Below the pieces are notes generated by a model that saw only the letters and a list, made by a program, of their open reading frames with translations, had not been told where the DNA came from and ran no database searches. Of a DNA stretch of 64,000 bases, positions 16,211-25,580 are shown piece by piece. The DNA is taken from positions 2,356,001 to 2,420,000 of the forward strand of contig NZ_CP138991.1 of assembly GCF_044594925.1 (NCBI RefSeq), in the 5' to 3' direction. Both the position numbers and the translations under genes were made by a program. This stretch comes from Maribacter sp044594925 (GTDB lineage: Bacteria; Bacteroidota; Bacteroidia; Flavobacteriales; Flavobacteriaceae). The first letter of the stretch is position 1, and each line of letters starts with the position of its first letter.

Positions 16211-19012
16211 CTACTTCTTTTTTGGTTTTGTCATATTGTCCTTGGTCTTATCAAAGACATAATCTATCACTTGCTGATGCCTTGCTTTACTACGGACAGA
16301 ACTTCCTGCGGCAGGTGCCGCATAAAAACGTCTGGATGCCACCCTGAAACTATGTGCTTCGGTGTAATGCATCATAACATGACTCCAGGCGCCCATATTC
16401 CTTGGTTCTTCTTGTGCCCAGACCACATCGTCCGCATTGGTATATTTAACAGTAATTTCCTTCATTTGCTTTTCCGGCAACGGAAATAATTGTTCTACCC
16501 TAACTAAGGCCACGTCATCTCTTTTCTGCTCTTCCCTAGCAGCTAGTAAGTCATAATAGAACTTTCCGGTACAAAAGACCAAGCTTTTAACTTTCTTCTT
16601 ATCCGCCATTTCGTCATCGATTACTTCTTTAAAGCCTTCGTTTGCCAATTCGTCCACCGATGATACGGCCTTCGGATGTCTCAAGAGACTTTTTGGTGTA
16701 AATATGATCAAAGGTTTTCTAAAGTTAGCCTTCATTTGGCGACGTATAATATGGTACATCTGAGCAGGCGTTGTAACATCTGCGATATACATATTGTCCT
16801 TTGCACATAATTGCAAATAACGCTCCATCCTAGCCGATGAATGCTCGGCTCCCTGACCTTCGTAACCATGAGGCAAGAGCATTACCAAACCATTCTGTAA
16901 TTTCCATTTATCTTCTGCTGCGGATATGTACTGGTCTATCATGATTTGAGCTCCATTACTGAAATCCCCAAACTGAGCTTCCCATATCGTTAATGTGTTT
17001 GGACTTGCCATGGCATATCCATAGTCAAACCCAACAACACCGTATTCCGATAAAAGCGAATTATATATCTGAAATTTACCCTGTTCTTCAGAAAGGTGAT
17101 TGAGCAATAATACTTCTTCCTCGCTCTCCTCTACTTTCATGACCGCATGACGGTGCGAAAAAGTACCTCTTTCCACATCCTGTCCTGACATTCTTACGCC
17201 AAAACCTTCTTCAAGTAAGGTTCCATAGGCCAGTAATTCTCCCATGGCCCAATCTAGCTTATCGGTCTCAAAAAACATTTTTTTCCTATCCCTGACCAAT
17301 TTTTCAACCTTTCTTAGAAATTTCTTTCCTTCCGGCAATTCCGTTATGGTCTTCGCAATAGCCGTAAGCTTCTTCTTATCAAATTTGGTGTCAACAGCAT
17401 CCATCATCTCCCATTCCCTAACACTGGAGAAACCTTTCCACTCATCTGCCATAAATGGTGTAATAACCGTCTTATCCTCTTTTCTAGAATCTTCCAGTTT
17501 CTCCTCTAAAGCCTCTTTATACTGTTTTTCCAGTTCGGAAACATACCCGTCATCAATGACACCTTCGCTTATAAGTTTTTCTGCATAAATATCCCGAGGG
17601 TTCTTATGCTTTGATATAGCCTTATAAAGCTTAGGTTGCGTAAAACGTGGTTCATCACCTTCATTATGTCCATATTTTCTATACCCTAGCAAGTCGATAA
17701 AAACATCTCGTTCAAAACGCATTCTATATTCCAAAGCAAATAATGAAGCATGGACTACGGCCTCCGCATCATCTGCATTAACATGAAGCACTGGACTTAA
17801 TGTAACCTTTGCAACATCCGTGCAGTATGTAGAGGACCTCGCATCTAAATAATTAGTTGTAAAACCAATTTGATTGTTTACTACAATATGTATGGTACCA
17901 CCTGTTTTATATCCGTCCAAATTAGCCATTTGAACCACTTCATACACCAGTCCCTGTCCTGCAATTGCAGCATCTCCATGCACAACGATTGGCAGCACTT
18001 TAGAAAAATCTTCGGAGAAGTGCGCATCTTGCTTAGCTCTGGCGATACCTTCCACTACTGCGCCTACTGTCTCTAAGTGAGATGGGTTTGGCGCAATATT
18101 CATTTTTATTTTATTTCCGTTATCAGACATTCTATCCGATGTCCAACCTAAATGATACTTTACATCACCATCAAAAATCTCCTGCTCGTAATCCTTTCCG
18201 TCGAATTCGCTGAAAATATCCTTAGCCGACTTTCCAAAAATATTGGTTAGCACATTTAACCTTCCTCGGTGCGCCATGCCCATAACGAATTGTTTCACGC
18301 CCATCTCCGCCGCTCTTTCTACAATAGCGTCCAAACCTGGGATAAGCGATTCGTTACCTTCCAATGAAAACCGTTTCTGACCTACATATTTAGTGTGTAA
18401 AAACCCTTCAAAGGAAACCGCTTGATTCAATTTTTTAAGAATATGCTTCTTACGGTCTGCATTGAATTCCGGATGATTATCATTAATGTTTATCCAATCC
18501 TGAATCCACTTAACTCTTTCGGGCTTTCTTATATACATATATTCCACACCGATGGCATCACAGTAAATTCTGGTCAAGTGACTAATGATAGCCTTTAATG
18601 TACTTGGGCCTATGCCAATAATATCACCCGCATTAAAAACGGTATCTAAATCTGATGGAGTTAGACCAAAATTCTCAATTTCCAAAGAAGGCACATATTG
18701 TCTTCTTTCCCTGACAGGATTTGTTTTGGTAAACAAATGTCCGCGGCTGCGATAACCATCGATCAACCGAATAACCTGAAATTCTTTTTGCAGAGATTCT
18801 GGCATTTCAATCTCATGACCATTGATTACGGATGTTACTCTATCATCACTGGAAATATCCAAAGCATCTAAAGAATTTTCCGTTCCAAAATCAAAGCCTT
18901 GAAAGAATGCTCTCCAACTTGGTTCTACACTATCGGGATTTTGCAAGTACTTCTCGTAAAGCTCAGAAAAAAAAGAGGTATGCGCAGTATTTAAAAAGGA
19001 ATATTTATCCAT
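16211..19012 (-). CDS. sucA: 2-oxoglutarate dehydrogenase E1 component
   Basis: Thiamine-diphosphate-dependent decarboxylase of the TCA cycle. The 933-residue protein has the family length. The N-terminal E2-binding segment (SFLNTAHTSFFSELYEKYLQ, with PSWRAFF) is followed by the ThDP domain, with GMAHRGRLNVL, GDAAIAGQG (GDG-like diphosphate motif) and NNQIGFTT. The transketolase-like domain carries FSHRHAV, EAQFGDFSNGAQ and LLPHGYEGQGAEHSSARMERYLQ. The C-terminal WAQEEPRNMGAW is also conserved. The start ATG at 19012 is fixed by the conserved N-terminus. sucA is promoter-proximal and sucB follows. Confidence 0.97.
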   Translation of the reverse strand: MDKYSFLNTAHTSFFSELYEKYLQNPDSVEPSWRAFFQGFDFGTENSLDALDISSDDRVTSVINGHEIEMPESLQKEFQVIRLIDGYRSRGHLFTKTNPVRERRQYVPSLEIENFGLTPSDLDTVFNAGDIIGIGPSTLKAIISHLTRIYCDAIGVEYMYIRKPERVKWIQDWININDNHPEFNADRKKHILKKLNQAVSFEGFLHTKYVGQKRFSLEGNESLIPGLDAIVERAAEMGVKQFVMGMAHRGRLNVLTNIFGKSAKDIFSEFDGKDYEQEIFDGDVKYHLGWTSDRMSDNGNKIKMNIAPNPSHLETVGAVVEGIARAKQDAHFSEDFSKVLPIVVHGDAAIAGQGLVYEVVQMANLDGYKTGGTIHIVVNNQIGFTTNYLDARSSTYCTDVAKVTLSPVLHVNADDAEAVVHASLFALEYRMRFERDVFIDLLGYRKYGHNEGDEPRFTQPKLYKAISKHKNPRDIYAEKLISEGVIDDGYVSELEKQYKEALEEKLEDSRKEDKTVITPFMADEWKGFSSVREWEMMDAVDTKFDKKKLTAIAKTITELPEGKKFLRKVEKLVRDRKKMFFETDKLDWAMGELLAYGTLLEEGFGVRMSGQDVERGTFSHRHAVMKVEESEEEVLLLNHLSEEQGKFQIYNSLLSEYGVVGFDYGYAMASPNTLTIWEAQFGDFSNGAQIMIDQYISAAEDKWKLQNGLVMLLPHGYEGQGAEHSSARMERYLQLCAKDNMYIADVTTPAQMYHIIRRQMKANFRKPLIIFTPKSLLRHPKAVSSVDELANEGFKEVIDDEMADKKKVKSLVFCTGKFYYDLLAAREEQKRDDVALVRVEQLFPLPEKQMKEITVKYTNADDVVWAQEEPRNMGAWSHVMMHYTEAHSFRVASRRFYAAPAAGSSVRSKARHQQVIDYVFDKTKDNMTKPKKK

Positions 19013-19046
19013 GAATTACTTTCTGTATCTTTAGAATAAACTTCAT

Positions 19047-19054
19047 CAAAAATA
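19047..19054 (-). promoter_or_regulatory. Putative -7 box for sucAB
   Basis: TATTTTTG on the minus strand, an exact TAnnTTTG match about 35 bases upstream of the sucA start. Confidence 0.55.
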
Positions 19055-19130
19055 CAACATTTACCATATCTAAAGGAAAGTTGTGCACGATTATTGAAAA
19101 AAATGAAATATCTAACGAAAATCGACTAAA

Positions 19131-19646
19131 ATGAGAGCAAAAAACATCCTTTTATTCCTAATAACCTGTATTTCCGTACAGCTATCTTTTGGGCAATTAG
19201 GTAGTCAAAAAAGTGATTTCTGGAGACGTGTAAATTTTGGAGGTGGTCTTGGGTTGGGATTTACCAATGGTGGATTTAACGCAGCAGTATCTCCAAGCGC
19301 TATTTATAATTTTAACAATGCGTTTGCGGCTGGTGTTAGTTTAAATTTTAACTATGCCAAATTTAACGATGATAAGCTATTGGCCTACGGCGGTAGCATA
19401 CTGTCATTGTACAATCCAATTCCCCAAATACAACTATCTGCCGAGTTGGAACAATTACGTATTAATAGAACACTACGCGGATTCCCAGTTGATATTACGG
19501 ACAACTATTGGTCACCTGCTTTATTCTTAGGGCTTGGCTATAAGACCAATAATATAACTGTAGGCCTCCGGTATGATATTTTGTATGATGACGAAAGAAG
19601 CATTTACGCCAATGCTTTATTACCTTTTGTAAGGGTTTATTTTTAG
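19131..19646 (+). CDS. Small outer-membrane beta-barrel protein
   Basis: A 171-residue exported protein: signal peptide 1-21 (MRAKNILLFLITCISVQLSFG) followed by glycine-rich amphipathic strands (FGGGLGLGFTNGGFNAAVSPSAI, AAGVSLNFNYAKF, GLGYKTNNITVGLRYDI). It ends in a C-terminal strand LLPFVRVYF with a terminal Phe, as in barrels inserted by Bam. It sits divergent to sucA. Relatives next to sucA are sometimes mislabelled as 2-oxoglutarate decarboxylase, but nothing in the sequence supports an enzymatic role. Confidence 0.75.
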   Translation: MRAKNILLFLITCISVQLSFGQLGSQKSDFWRRVNFGGGLGLGFTNGGFNAAVSPSAIYNFNNAFAAGVSLNFNYAKFNDDKLLAYGGSILSLYNPIPQIQLSAELEQLRINRTLRGFPVDITDNYWSPALFLGLGYKTNNITVGLRYDILYDDERSIYANALLPFVRVYF

Positions 19647-19648
19647 GG

Positions 19649-20005
19649 TTAAGAACTATATTTTTCTCTTAGTCTTACTTTTTGGAATTCGCGTTCAAGT
19701 ATGAAAAAAGCAAGCTGTTTTGAAACATCTACAGCATCCGTAACTTTAACATCTTTAAAAACTGACTCTGGAATATCAATAGCATAGAGCAAATTAAGAT
19801 ACTCCGAAAAACGCTCTATAAGTAAAAAATAGATTTTTTCATTAAGAAGGATTTCTAATTGACTCGGCCTAACTTGCTCGGGAATTGCTATTGGAATACT
19901 TGCGCGGTCAAAATCTTTCTGAAGCTGGGTAACTAATTTATGGTATAGTTCATTTTCATCAACTTTTCTTAATAGCTGTAAACTTTGAGAAACTTCCTTC
20001 TTCAT
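19649..20005 (-). CDS. Conserved hypothetical cytoplasmic protein
   Basis: A 118-residue, highly charged, all-helical-looking protein (no signal, no membrane helix). Leucine-rich heptad-like stretches at 4-32 and 48-72 (LEILLNEKIYFLLIERFSEYLNLL) suggest a helical bundle or coiled coil. Family not recognised. It begins 14 bases after the amidohydrolase stop on the same strand and is probably its operon partner. Its end lies two bases from the convergent barrel gene. Confidence 0.65.
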   Translation of the reverse strand: MKKEVSQSLQLLRKVDENELYHKLVTQLQKDFDRASIPIAIPEQVRPSQLEILLNEKIYFLLIERFSEYLNLLYAIDIPESVFKDVKVTDAVDVSKQLAFFILEREFQKVRLREKYSS

Positions 20006-20019
20006 ACTATAAGAGAAAA

Positions 20020-21294
20020 CTATCGCTTATAAATGACACCTTCCTTCATTACGAAATTTACATTTTCCAGCGTACTAACATTTTTTACTGGATTTTCTTC
20101 TACGGCAATAATATCCGCTATAAAGCCCTTTTCAATTTTCCCCAGCTCATTCTCCATCCCCAGCAATTGGGCATTAATAATAGTAGCAGCTTTGAGCGAT
20201 TCTTTAACGGGAATCCCTGCTTCTAGTAAATATCCAAATTCAATTGCATTTTTTCCGTGAGGAAAAACCCCAGCATCAGTCCCAAAACCCATAGGCACTC
20301 CCTTTTTATAGGCTTTTGCCATAGTAGATTGATGTATTGGTCCTATTTCCAATGCTTTTCTTGCAACAACTTCTGGGAAAAAACCTGGCTCTTTCGCCTT
20401 TTCTGCTACCTGTTTCCCTGCACTGATGGTTGGTATTAAATAACACTTCTTTTCAACCATAAGTTCCATAGTCTCTTCACTCATAAAAGAACCATGTTCT
20501 ATAGTATTTACACCTCCTTGTATAGCCAGTTTCATACCTTCATCTCCATGCGCATGCGCAGCAACGCTAAAACCATAATTCTTGGCCGTACCGGTAATTG
20601 CCTGTATTTCCTCTAGTGTAAATTGTGGATTGTTACCGCTTTTAGCGACGCTTAACACTCCTCCAGTAGCAGTGATTTTTATAACATCCGCACCATTTTT
20701 ATAACGCTGACGTACTGCTTTTTTAGCATCCGCTATTGAATTCACAACCCCTTCTTTAGGTCCCGGATCACCCATTAATTCTCTTTTTCGACCATTAGTA
20801 GGGTCCGCGTGTCCGCCTGTCGTTGCAAGAGCCATTCCAGAAGTGAAAATTCGAGGTCCTACCACCAAACCTTTATTGATGGCATTTTTTAAGGATATAT
20901 TTACACCCGTACCACCAAGGTCCCTGACCGTTGTAAATCCTGCAAGAAGTGTTCTTTTAGCATATACGGTAGACTCCAAAGCTACATCAGCCTCGTTTTG
21001 AGTAAACTCTTTCATATAACTTCCCTTGTTATATTCACCCTCTATATGCACGTGCATATCGATGAGCCCTGGAAGAACAATCTTACTTCTTAAATCTACC
21101 ACATGGTCAATATCCATCCCCGCAACAAAGCCATTTTCTATACTTTTTATTTTTGACCCGGACACCACAATTGTCTTTTCCTTTACTAATTTTCCTGTGG
21201 TTACATCATAAATACTGCCACACTGCAAATAACTATCTTGCGCGCTAACAAAGTTGGCAATGAAAAATAGCAAACTTAAAATCGAATATTTCAT
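20020..21294 (-). CDS. Exported amidohydrolase (imidazolonepropionase/prolidase-like)
   Basis: Zinc-dependent hydrolase with a cleavable signal peptide (1-18, MKYSILSLLFFIANFVSA), so periplasmic. The 424-residue protein has all amidohydrolase-superfamily ligands: H81-V-H83 (LPGLIDMHVH), a metal-bridging lysine in ADVIKITATGGV, HAHGDEGM, IEHGSFM and the final aspartate in GFGTDAGVF. The order and spacing resemble the Xaa-Pro/Xaa-Arg peptidase or N-acyl amino acid hydrolase subgroup (Sgx9260-like). Substrate likely a small N-blocked amino acid or dipeptide, but this is inference. Downstream of a 15-base-pair hairpin that separates it from galE. Confidence 0.85.
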   Translation of the reverse strand: MKYSILSLLFFIANFVSAQDSYLQCGSIYDVTTGKLVKEKTIVVSGSKIKSIENGFVAGMDIDHVVDLRSKIVLPGLIDMHVHIEGEYNKGSYMKEFTQNEADVALESTVYAKRTLLAGFTTVRDLGGTGVNISLKNAINKGLVVGPRIFTSGMALATTGGHADPTNGRKRELMGDPGPKEGVVNSIADAKKAVRQRYKNGADVIKITATGGVLSVAKSGNNPQFTLEEIQAITGTAKNYGFSVAAHAHGDEGMKLAIQGGVNTIEHGSFMSEETMELMVEKKCYLIPTISAGKQVAEKAKEPGFFPEVVARKALEIGPIHQSTMAKAYKKGVPMGFGTDAGVFPHGKNAIEFGYLLEAGIPVKESLKAATIINAQLLGMENELGKIEKGFIADIIAVEENPVKNVSTLENVNFVMKEGVIYKR

Positions 21295-21314
21295 AGGAAC
21301 TGGTCTTAAAATGA

Positions 21315-21347
21315 ATAAGGGAGAAATATAACATATTTCTCCCTTAT
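21315..21347 (-). terminator. Perfect 15-bp hairpin between galE and the amidohydrolase
   Basis: ATAAGGGAGAAATAT pairs perfectly with ATATTTCTCCCTTAT over a three-base loop. It follows the galE stop by 24 bases on the minus strand, with T-rich flanking DNA but no long T-run. It leaves only 20 bases before the amidohydrolase start, so it may be a leaky terminator or an mRNA processing/stability element. Confidence 0.6.
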
Positions 21348-21371
21348 CATAGTATTTTAAATAGAACTAAA

Positions 21372-22388
21372 TTAGTCACGTATCTTCTGTTCCCAGACCC
21401 ACGCAGATTTCATGGCGTCATCCAAAGTGTACTCTGACTTCCACCCTAAAACCGTATTAGCTTTAGTGGTATCAGCATACGCACTAGTGATATCACCAGG
21501 TCGTCTATCTACAATTTTATAGTTTAATTTTTTACCAGAAACTTTTTCAAAACTATGTATGGCTTCCAATACCGAACTACCTTTTCCCGTACCCACATTG
21601 AAAACTTCATAGTTTTCTTTGTTTTTACCCGCTAAAAGTCGTTCTAAAGCAACTACATGAGCCTTGGCCAAATCCACCACATAAATATAATCCCTGATAC
21701 AAGTACCATCTGGAGTTGGATAATCATCACCGAAAACGGATAGTTCTTTTCTCATGCCAATTCCGGTTTGCGTTATGAAAGGCACTAAATTCTGAGGTAC
21801 TCCTATAGGAAGCTCCCCAATCTCCGCGCTTGGGTGCGACCCCATCGGATTAAAATAACGCAAAGCTATTGCACTAAGTTCAGGTGTAACCTTGCAGGTA
21901 TCCGCAATGATTTCCTCTCCCATTTGTTTGGTATTACCATAGGGAGATTCTGCCACCTTTACTGGAGCATCTTCTGTTATTGGCATCTTATCAGCTTGGC
22001 CATATACAGTACAAGAAGAACTAAAAATGAAGCTTGCTTTTTGCTTTTTACTTAATTCCTGCAGGATATAAACTAAGGTACCTATATTATTTTCATAGTA
22101 CAAAAGCGGTTTTTCAACACTCTCCCCTACCGCCTTTGAAGCAGCAAAATGAATAACACCGGCAATATCTTGATATTTTTTAAAGAAACTGCTGACTTTT
22201 TCTTTCTCCCTCAGGTCTAATTTCTCGAATAAGGGCTTTTTACCTGAAATTTTAGTTATTCCATCTAAGACAGACTCACTAGAATTAGAGCAATTATCTA
22301 CAATAACAACTTCAAAACCTTTATTCTGAAGCTCCACTACTGTGTGAGAACCTATAAACCCGAGTCCTCCTGTAACTAATATTTTCAT
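21372..22388 (-). CDS. galE: UDP-glucose 4-epimerase
   Basis: Interconverts UDP-glucose and UDP-galactose (or the N-acetyl forms) using bound NAD. The 338-residue short-chain dehydrogenase-type protein has the Rossmann motif GGLGFIGSH (7-15), IHFAASKAVGES, FSSSCTVYG (Ser of the triad) and Y150-GNTK154. The C-terminal substrate region includes NVGTGKGSSV and RPGDITSAYA. It is full length. It follows the DegT-family gene by 42 bases, which points to surface polysaccharide precursor synthesis. Confidence 0.92.
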   Translation of the reverse strand: MKILVTGGLGFIGSHTVVELQNKGFEVVIVDNCSNSSESVLDGITKISGKKPLFEKLDLREKEKVSSFFKKYQDIAGVIHFAASKAVGESVEKPLLYYENNIGTLVYILQELSKKQKASFIFSSSCTVYGQADKMPITEDAPVKVAESPYGNTKQMGEEIIADTCKVTPELSAIALRYFNPMGSHPSAEIGELPIGVPQNLVPFITQTGIGMRKELSVFGDDYPTPDGTCIRDYIYVVDLAKAHVVALERLLAGKNKENYEVFNVGTGKGSSVLEAIHSFEKVSGKKLNYKIVDRRPGDITSAYADTTKANTVLGWKSEYTLDDAMKSAWVWEQKIRD

Positions 22389-22430
22389 CTACTATTTTTA
22401 TGAAGCTTCAAATATATACTCAATAATTAT

Positions 22431-23585
22431 TTATCCATTTACAAATTCGATGACCTTGGCCGAAATATAGTCCAACTGCTCCTTGTCCAATTCTGTGTGC
22501 ATTGGTAAAGAAATTACTTCCTTAACCAATTGATTTGTTACCGGAAAATCCTCTTCCATATAGCGCTCATCTGCGTAAGCCTTTTGTTTGTGCAACGGAA
22601 TTGGATAATAAACACCACAAGGAATGCTATGCGCATTTAAATGCTTTACTAATGCGTCTCTCTTACCGTTGGTAATCCTTAAAGTATATTGATGAAAGAC
22701 ATGGCAATCACAGGTATCGCAGATACCTTCACAACCGTTAACCGTTTTAGGAACAATAATATTGGCTTGCCCTGCAAAAGCTTGAGAATACTTTCTTGCG
22801 GCCGTTCTTCTTGCATCGCAATAGCCATCTAATTTGGGGAGTTTAGCCCGTAATACTGCCGCTTGTATAGAGTCTAATCTAGAATTTACACCCACTACAT
22901 CATGATGGTATCGCTCGTACATTCCGTGATTAACCATTCCTCTTATGGTATGGGCCAAATCATCATCATTCGTAAAAATAGCACCTCCGTCACCATAAGC
23001 TCCTAAGTTTTTAGAAGGAAAGAATGAAGTTGCCCCAACATGACCAATAGTACCCGCCATACTTTTTTCGCCAGTTTTAGAGCGGTATTTTGCTCCTATT
23101 GCCTGTGCGTTATCCTCTATAACAAATAGCTTATGCTTCTTGGCCAGCTGCATAATAGCATCCATATTTGAACATTGTCCGAACAAATGCACAGGAACAA
23201 TTGCTTTTGTCCTTGGAGTAATAGCTTTCTCTATAGCATTAATATTGATATTAAAGGTATCAGCATCTACATCTACCAGAACAGGAGTTAATTGCAGTAA
23301 GGCAATGACCTCAACAGTAGCAGCAAATGTAAAATCTGCAGTAATAACCTCATCACCGGGTGCTAAACCCAAACCCATCATAGCGATCTGCAAAGCATCA
23401 GTACCATTAGCACAGGGAATTACATGTTTTACTCCTAAATACTCTTCCAAGTCTTTTTGGAAGGCATGTACTTCAGGTCCGTTAATAAAACTTGACGTTT
23501 CCAAAATCTGGGAGATAGTGGCATTTACCTGTTCTTTTATTTCCTGGTACTGACCACCAAGGTCTACCATCTGAATTTTTCTCAT
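22431..23585 (-). CDS. DegT/DnrJ/EryC1-family PLP aminotransferase
   Basis: Nucleotide-sugar aminotransferase of about 384 residues, the family length. PLP-binding motifs seen: NGTDAL (60-65), VPVHLFGQ, IEDNAQAIGA (with D158) and SFFPSKNLGAYGDGGAI, where K192 forms the Schiff base. It makes an amino sugar for cell-surface glycans. An unusual cysteine-rich insert, C-E-G-I-C-D-T-C-D-C followed by HVFHQYTLR, lies near residues 285-300. Four cysteines in ten residues look like a metal or redox site and are not needed for catalysis. It is the first gene of a unit with galE. Confidence 0.88.
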   Translation of the reverse strand: MRKIQMVDLGGQYQEIKEQVNATISQILETSSFINGPEVHAFQKDLEEYLGVKHVIPCANGTDALQIAMMGLGLAPGDEVITADFTFAATVEVIALLQLTPVLVDVDADTFNININAIEKAITPRTKAIVPVHLFGQCSNMDAIMQLAKKHKLFVIEDNAQAIGAKYRSKTGEKSMAGTIGHVGATSFFPSKNLGAYGDGGAIFTNDDDLAHTIRGMVNHGMYERYHHDVVGVNSRLDSIQAAVLRAKLPKLDGYCDARRTAARKYSQAFAGQANIIVPKTVNGCEGICDTCDCHVFHQYTLRITNGKRDALVKHLNAHSIPCGVYYPIPLHKQKAYADERYMEEDFPVTNQLVKEVISLPMHTELDKEQLDYISAKVIEFVNG

Positions 23586-23609
23586 TTGTTTAAATTAGGT
23601 GAAGCAACA

Positions 23610-23617
23610 CAAAAATA
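23610..23617 (-). promoter_or_regulatory. Putative -7 box for the DegT-galE unit
   Basis: TATTTTTG on the minus strand (exact TAnnTTTG), about 25 bases before the DegT-family ATG. Confidence 0.55.
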
Positions 23618-23676
23618 CGAAACGCCTGACAATGATTTTATCGAAAGAAACGTAATTTAGCTTCAAATAAAATAGT

Positions 23677-24915
23677 TTGCTTTCAATTTATAATACTGTA
23701 GTCTTCATTACTTGGCAACTGCTAAAACTACTTGCTTTGGCAAATGCTAAACTCGCACTTTTTGTTGCGGGAAGAAAACAGACTTTCTCTAAGCTTAGAG
23801 AAGAAATTAGCAATACAGATAGAACAATATGGATACATGCGGCTTCATTAGGTGAGTATGAACAGGGGCTTCCTATCATGCAGCGCTTAAGATTGGACTA
23901 TCCTGACCATAAATTAGTATTGACCTTTTTCTCTCCCTCGGGTTATGAAATAAAAAAGAATACACCTGAGGCAGATGTAGTAGTCTATTTACCTATGGAC
24001 ACTAAAAAGAAGGCCATTGCTTTTTTAGACATTGCACATCCTGAACTTGTTATTTTCATTAAATATGAAATATGGCCCAATTACCTCAATGCCCTAGGAA
24101 ATAGAAAAATACCAACGCTACTTATTTCTGCAGTTTTCCGAAAATCACAACTATTTTTTAAGGGTTACGGCGGTTTTATGCGGTCGAGTCTAAAGAACTT
24201 CTCCCATTTCTATGTGCAGGACAATAAATCCAAAGAGCTATTGCAAAGTATTGACCTTACAAACGTCACCATGACTGGCGATACCAGATTTGATAGGGTC
24301 TCTGAAATACTTGAACGCGATAATAGTTTAAAATTTATGGACAGTTTTTCTAAAGATCACACTTGTTTCGTTGCAGGAAGCACATGGCCAGAAGATGAAA
24401 AATGTATCGTAGACTTTATAAATAATTTGCCGAATACCACAAAGTTTGTAATTGCTCCACATAATGTAAAAACAAATCTCATTTTAAGCCTGAAAACATC
24501 TATTAAGAAAAATACGAAGCTATTTTCAGAAATTGAGGATATAGATTTAAAAACAACTCAGGTACTTATTATAGACACTATAGGACTTCTGACCAAAATT
24601 TATAGTTATGCAGACATTGCCTATGTAGGCGGAGGCTTCGCGACAGGATTACATAACACATTAGAACCTGCAGTGTTCGGAATACCTGTTATTATTGGAC
24701 CAAATTATAGTGGGTTTTTAGAAGCAGAAAATTTAGTGAATCTGGGAGGCGTCATTGCTATCGCAAATAACATTGAATTTAACTCAATAGCGGAGATGCT
24801 CCTTAACAATGAAGAGAAGCGTACTGAATTGGGGCATTTAAATGGCTCGTATATCGAAAAGAATAAAGGTGCCAGCATCCAAATTATGGATGGGATACGT
24901 ACGTTAATAAAGTAG
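23677..24915 (+). CDS. waaA: 3-deoxy-D-manno-octulosonic acid transferase (TTG start)
   Basis: Adds Kdo to lipid A at the inner membrane. The 412-residue protein has an N-terminal membrane anchor (LSIYNTVVFITWQLLKLLALA), the Glycos_transf_N domain with IHAASLGEYEQGLPIM (active-site Glu), KYEIWPNYL and a C-terminal GT-B half with AGSTWPEDE, IAPHN and YVGGGFATGLHNTLEP. The start codon is TTG. The conserved Y-N of the first helix follows it by four residues, the in-frame codons upstream run into TAA at 23668, and no ATG or GTG could retain the anchor helix. The small lipoprotein gene follows after 14 bases. Confidence 0.92.
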   Translation: MLSIYNTVVFITWQLLKLLALANAKLALFVAGRKQTFSKLREEISNTDRTIWIHAASLGEYEQGLPIMQRLRLDYPDHKLVLTFFSPSGYEIKKNTPEADVVVYLPMDTKKKAIAFLDIAHPELVIFIKYEIWPNYLNALGNRKIPTLLISAVFRKSQLFFKGYGGFMRSSLKNFSHFYVQDNKSKELLQSIDLTNVTMTGDTRFDRVSEILERDNSLKFMDSFSKDHTCFVAGSTWPEDEKCIVDFINNLPNTTKFVIAPHNVKTNLILSLKTSIKKNTKLFSEIEDIDLKTTQVLIIDTIGLLTKIYSYADIAYVGGGFATGLHNTLEPAVFGIPVIIGPNYSGFLEAENLVNLGGVIAIANNIEFNSIAEMLLNNEEKRTELGHLNGSYIEKNKGASIQIMDGIRTLIK

Positions 24916-24929
24916 TAAGCGAATTTTTT

Positions 24930-25202
24930 ATGAAACCATCCAAGATATTAGCCCTACTAATGGTATTGCCCTTTTTCTGGTCTTGTGGAGAAATGACCTC
25001 TAAGTCGCATCAAAAGACGCCCGCCGAAAATCAAAAAAAGAGTAAGCAAAAACCAACTGAATATCAACCCCAAGATTCAACAACGAAGAAGCCTTTTAAA
25101 AAGGTGAAAAAGCAAAAATCCAAGGATACCCTAAAACCGCTAATAGCCGATGATTCGAGTTTACCTGCAGAGTCTAAAGAATTAAAACTCATTTCTAAAT
25201 AG
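24930..25202 (+). CDS. Small lysine-rich putative lipoprotein
   Basis: A 90-residue protein with a lipoprotein signal ending in a lipobox-like FFWSCGE (Cys at 19). A low-complexity, lysine/glutamine/proline/threonine-rich tail follows (KQKPTEYQPQDSTTKKPFKKVKKQKSKD). No globular domain is evident. It is 14 bases after waaA and probably cotranscribed. The tail could bind anionic envelope polymers such as LPS, but that is speculation. Confidence 0.6.
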   Translation: MKPSKILALLMVLPFFWSCGEMTSKSHQKTPAENQKKSKQKPTEYQPQDSTTKKPFKKVKKQKSKDTLKPLIADDSSLPAESKELKLISK

Positions 25203-25341
25203 CTAATACCAACAAAATTTAACCGCACAAGAAAGCCTTTATTCGTAATTTTATAGCATCTTTTATACCCTTAGTCGATTTCAAAGTGCATTTACAGCCA
25301 ACTTAATTTCATAATCCATATATTCGAGGAAACAACACTAT

Positions 25342-25476
25342 ATGATTATGGAACAGGAACTTACATCTGGGGTTAAAATCCTTAATGGTTTTTTAAAATT
25401 AATGATTGCATGCTTAGTTGGTATTCTAATAGCCATTCCGATAGCATTGATATTGGATTTCATGGGTATTATATAA
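25342..25476 (+). CDS. 44-residue single-helix membrane protein
   Basis: ATG at 25342 (or at 25348) to TAA at 25474-25476. A short polar N-terminus (MEQELTSGVKILNGFLK) is followed by one strong hydrophobic helix (LMIACLVGILIAIPIALILDFMGII). An own terminator follows 39 bases later, which argues for a real transcript. It resembles the second small protein at 25742 in size and layout, with S/T-G-V before the helix and a GLI/GII C-terminus. Function unknown. Confidence 0.55.
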   Translation: MIMEQELTSGVKILNGFLKLMIACLVGILIAIPIALILDFMGII

Positions 25477-25514
25477 AACAACGAGCTCCTTTAAAATTTT
25501 CTTAATAATACTAT

Positions 25515-25548
25515 AAAAGCATACTTTTTATAAAGTGTGCTTTTTTTT
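25515..25548 (+). terminator. Terminator after the 44-residue protein
   Basis: AAAGCATACTTT, short A/T loop, AAAGTGTGCTTT (one G-T pair), followed by a run of eight T. Confidence 0.8.
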
Positions 25549-25580
25549 ACAAAAACATCAAATCGAAAATCCACTCAACT

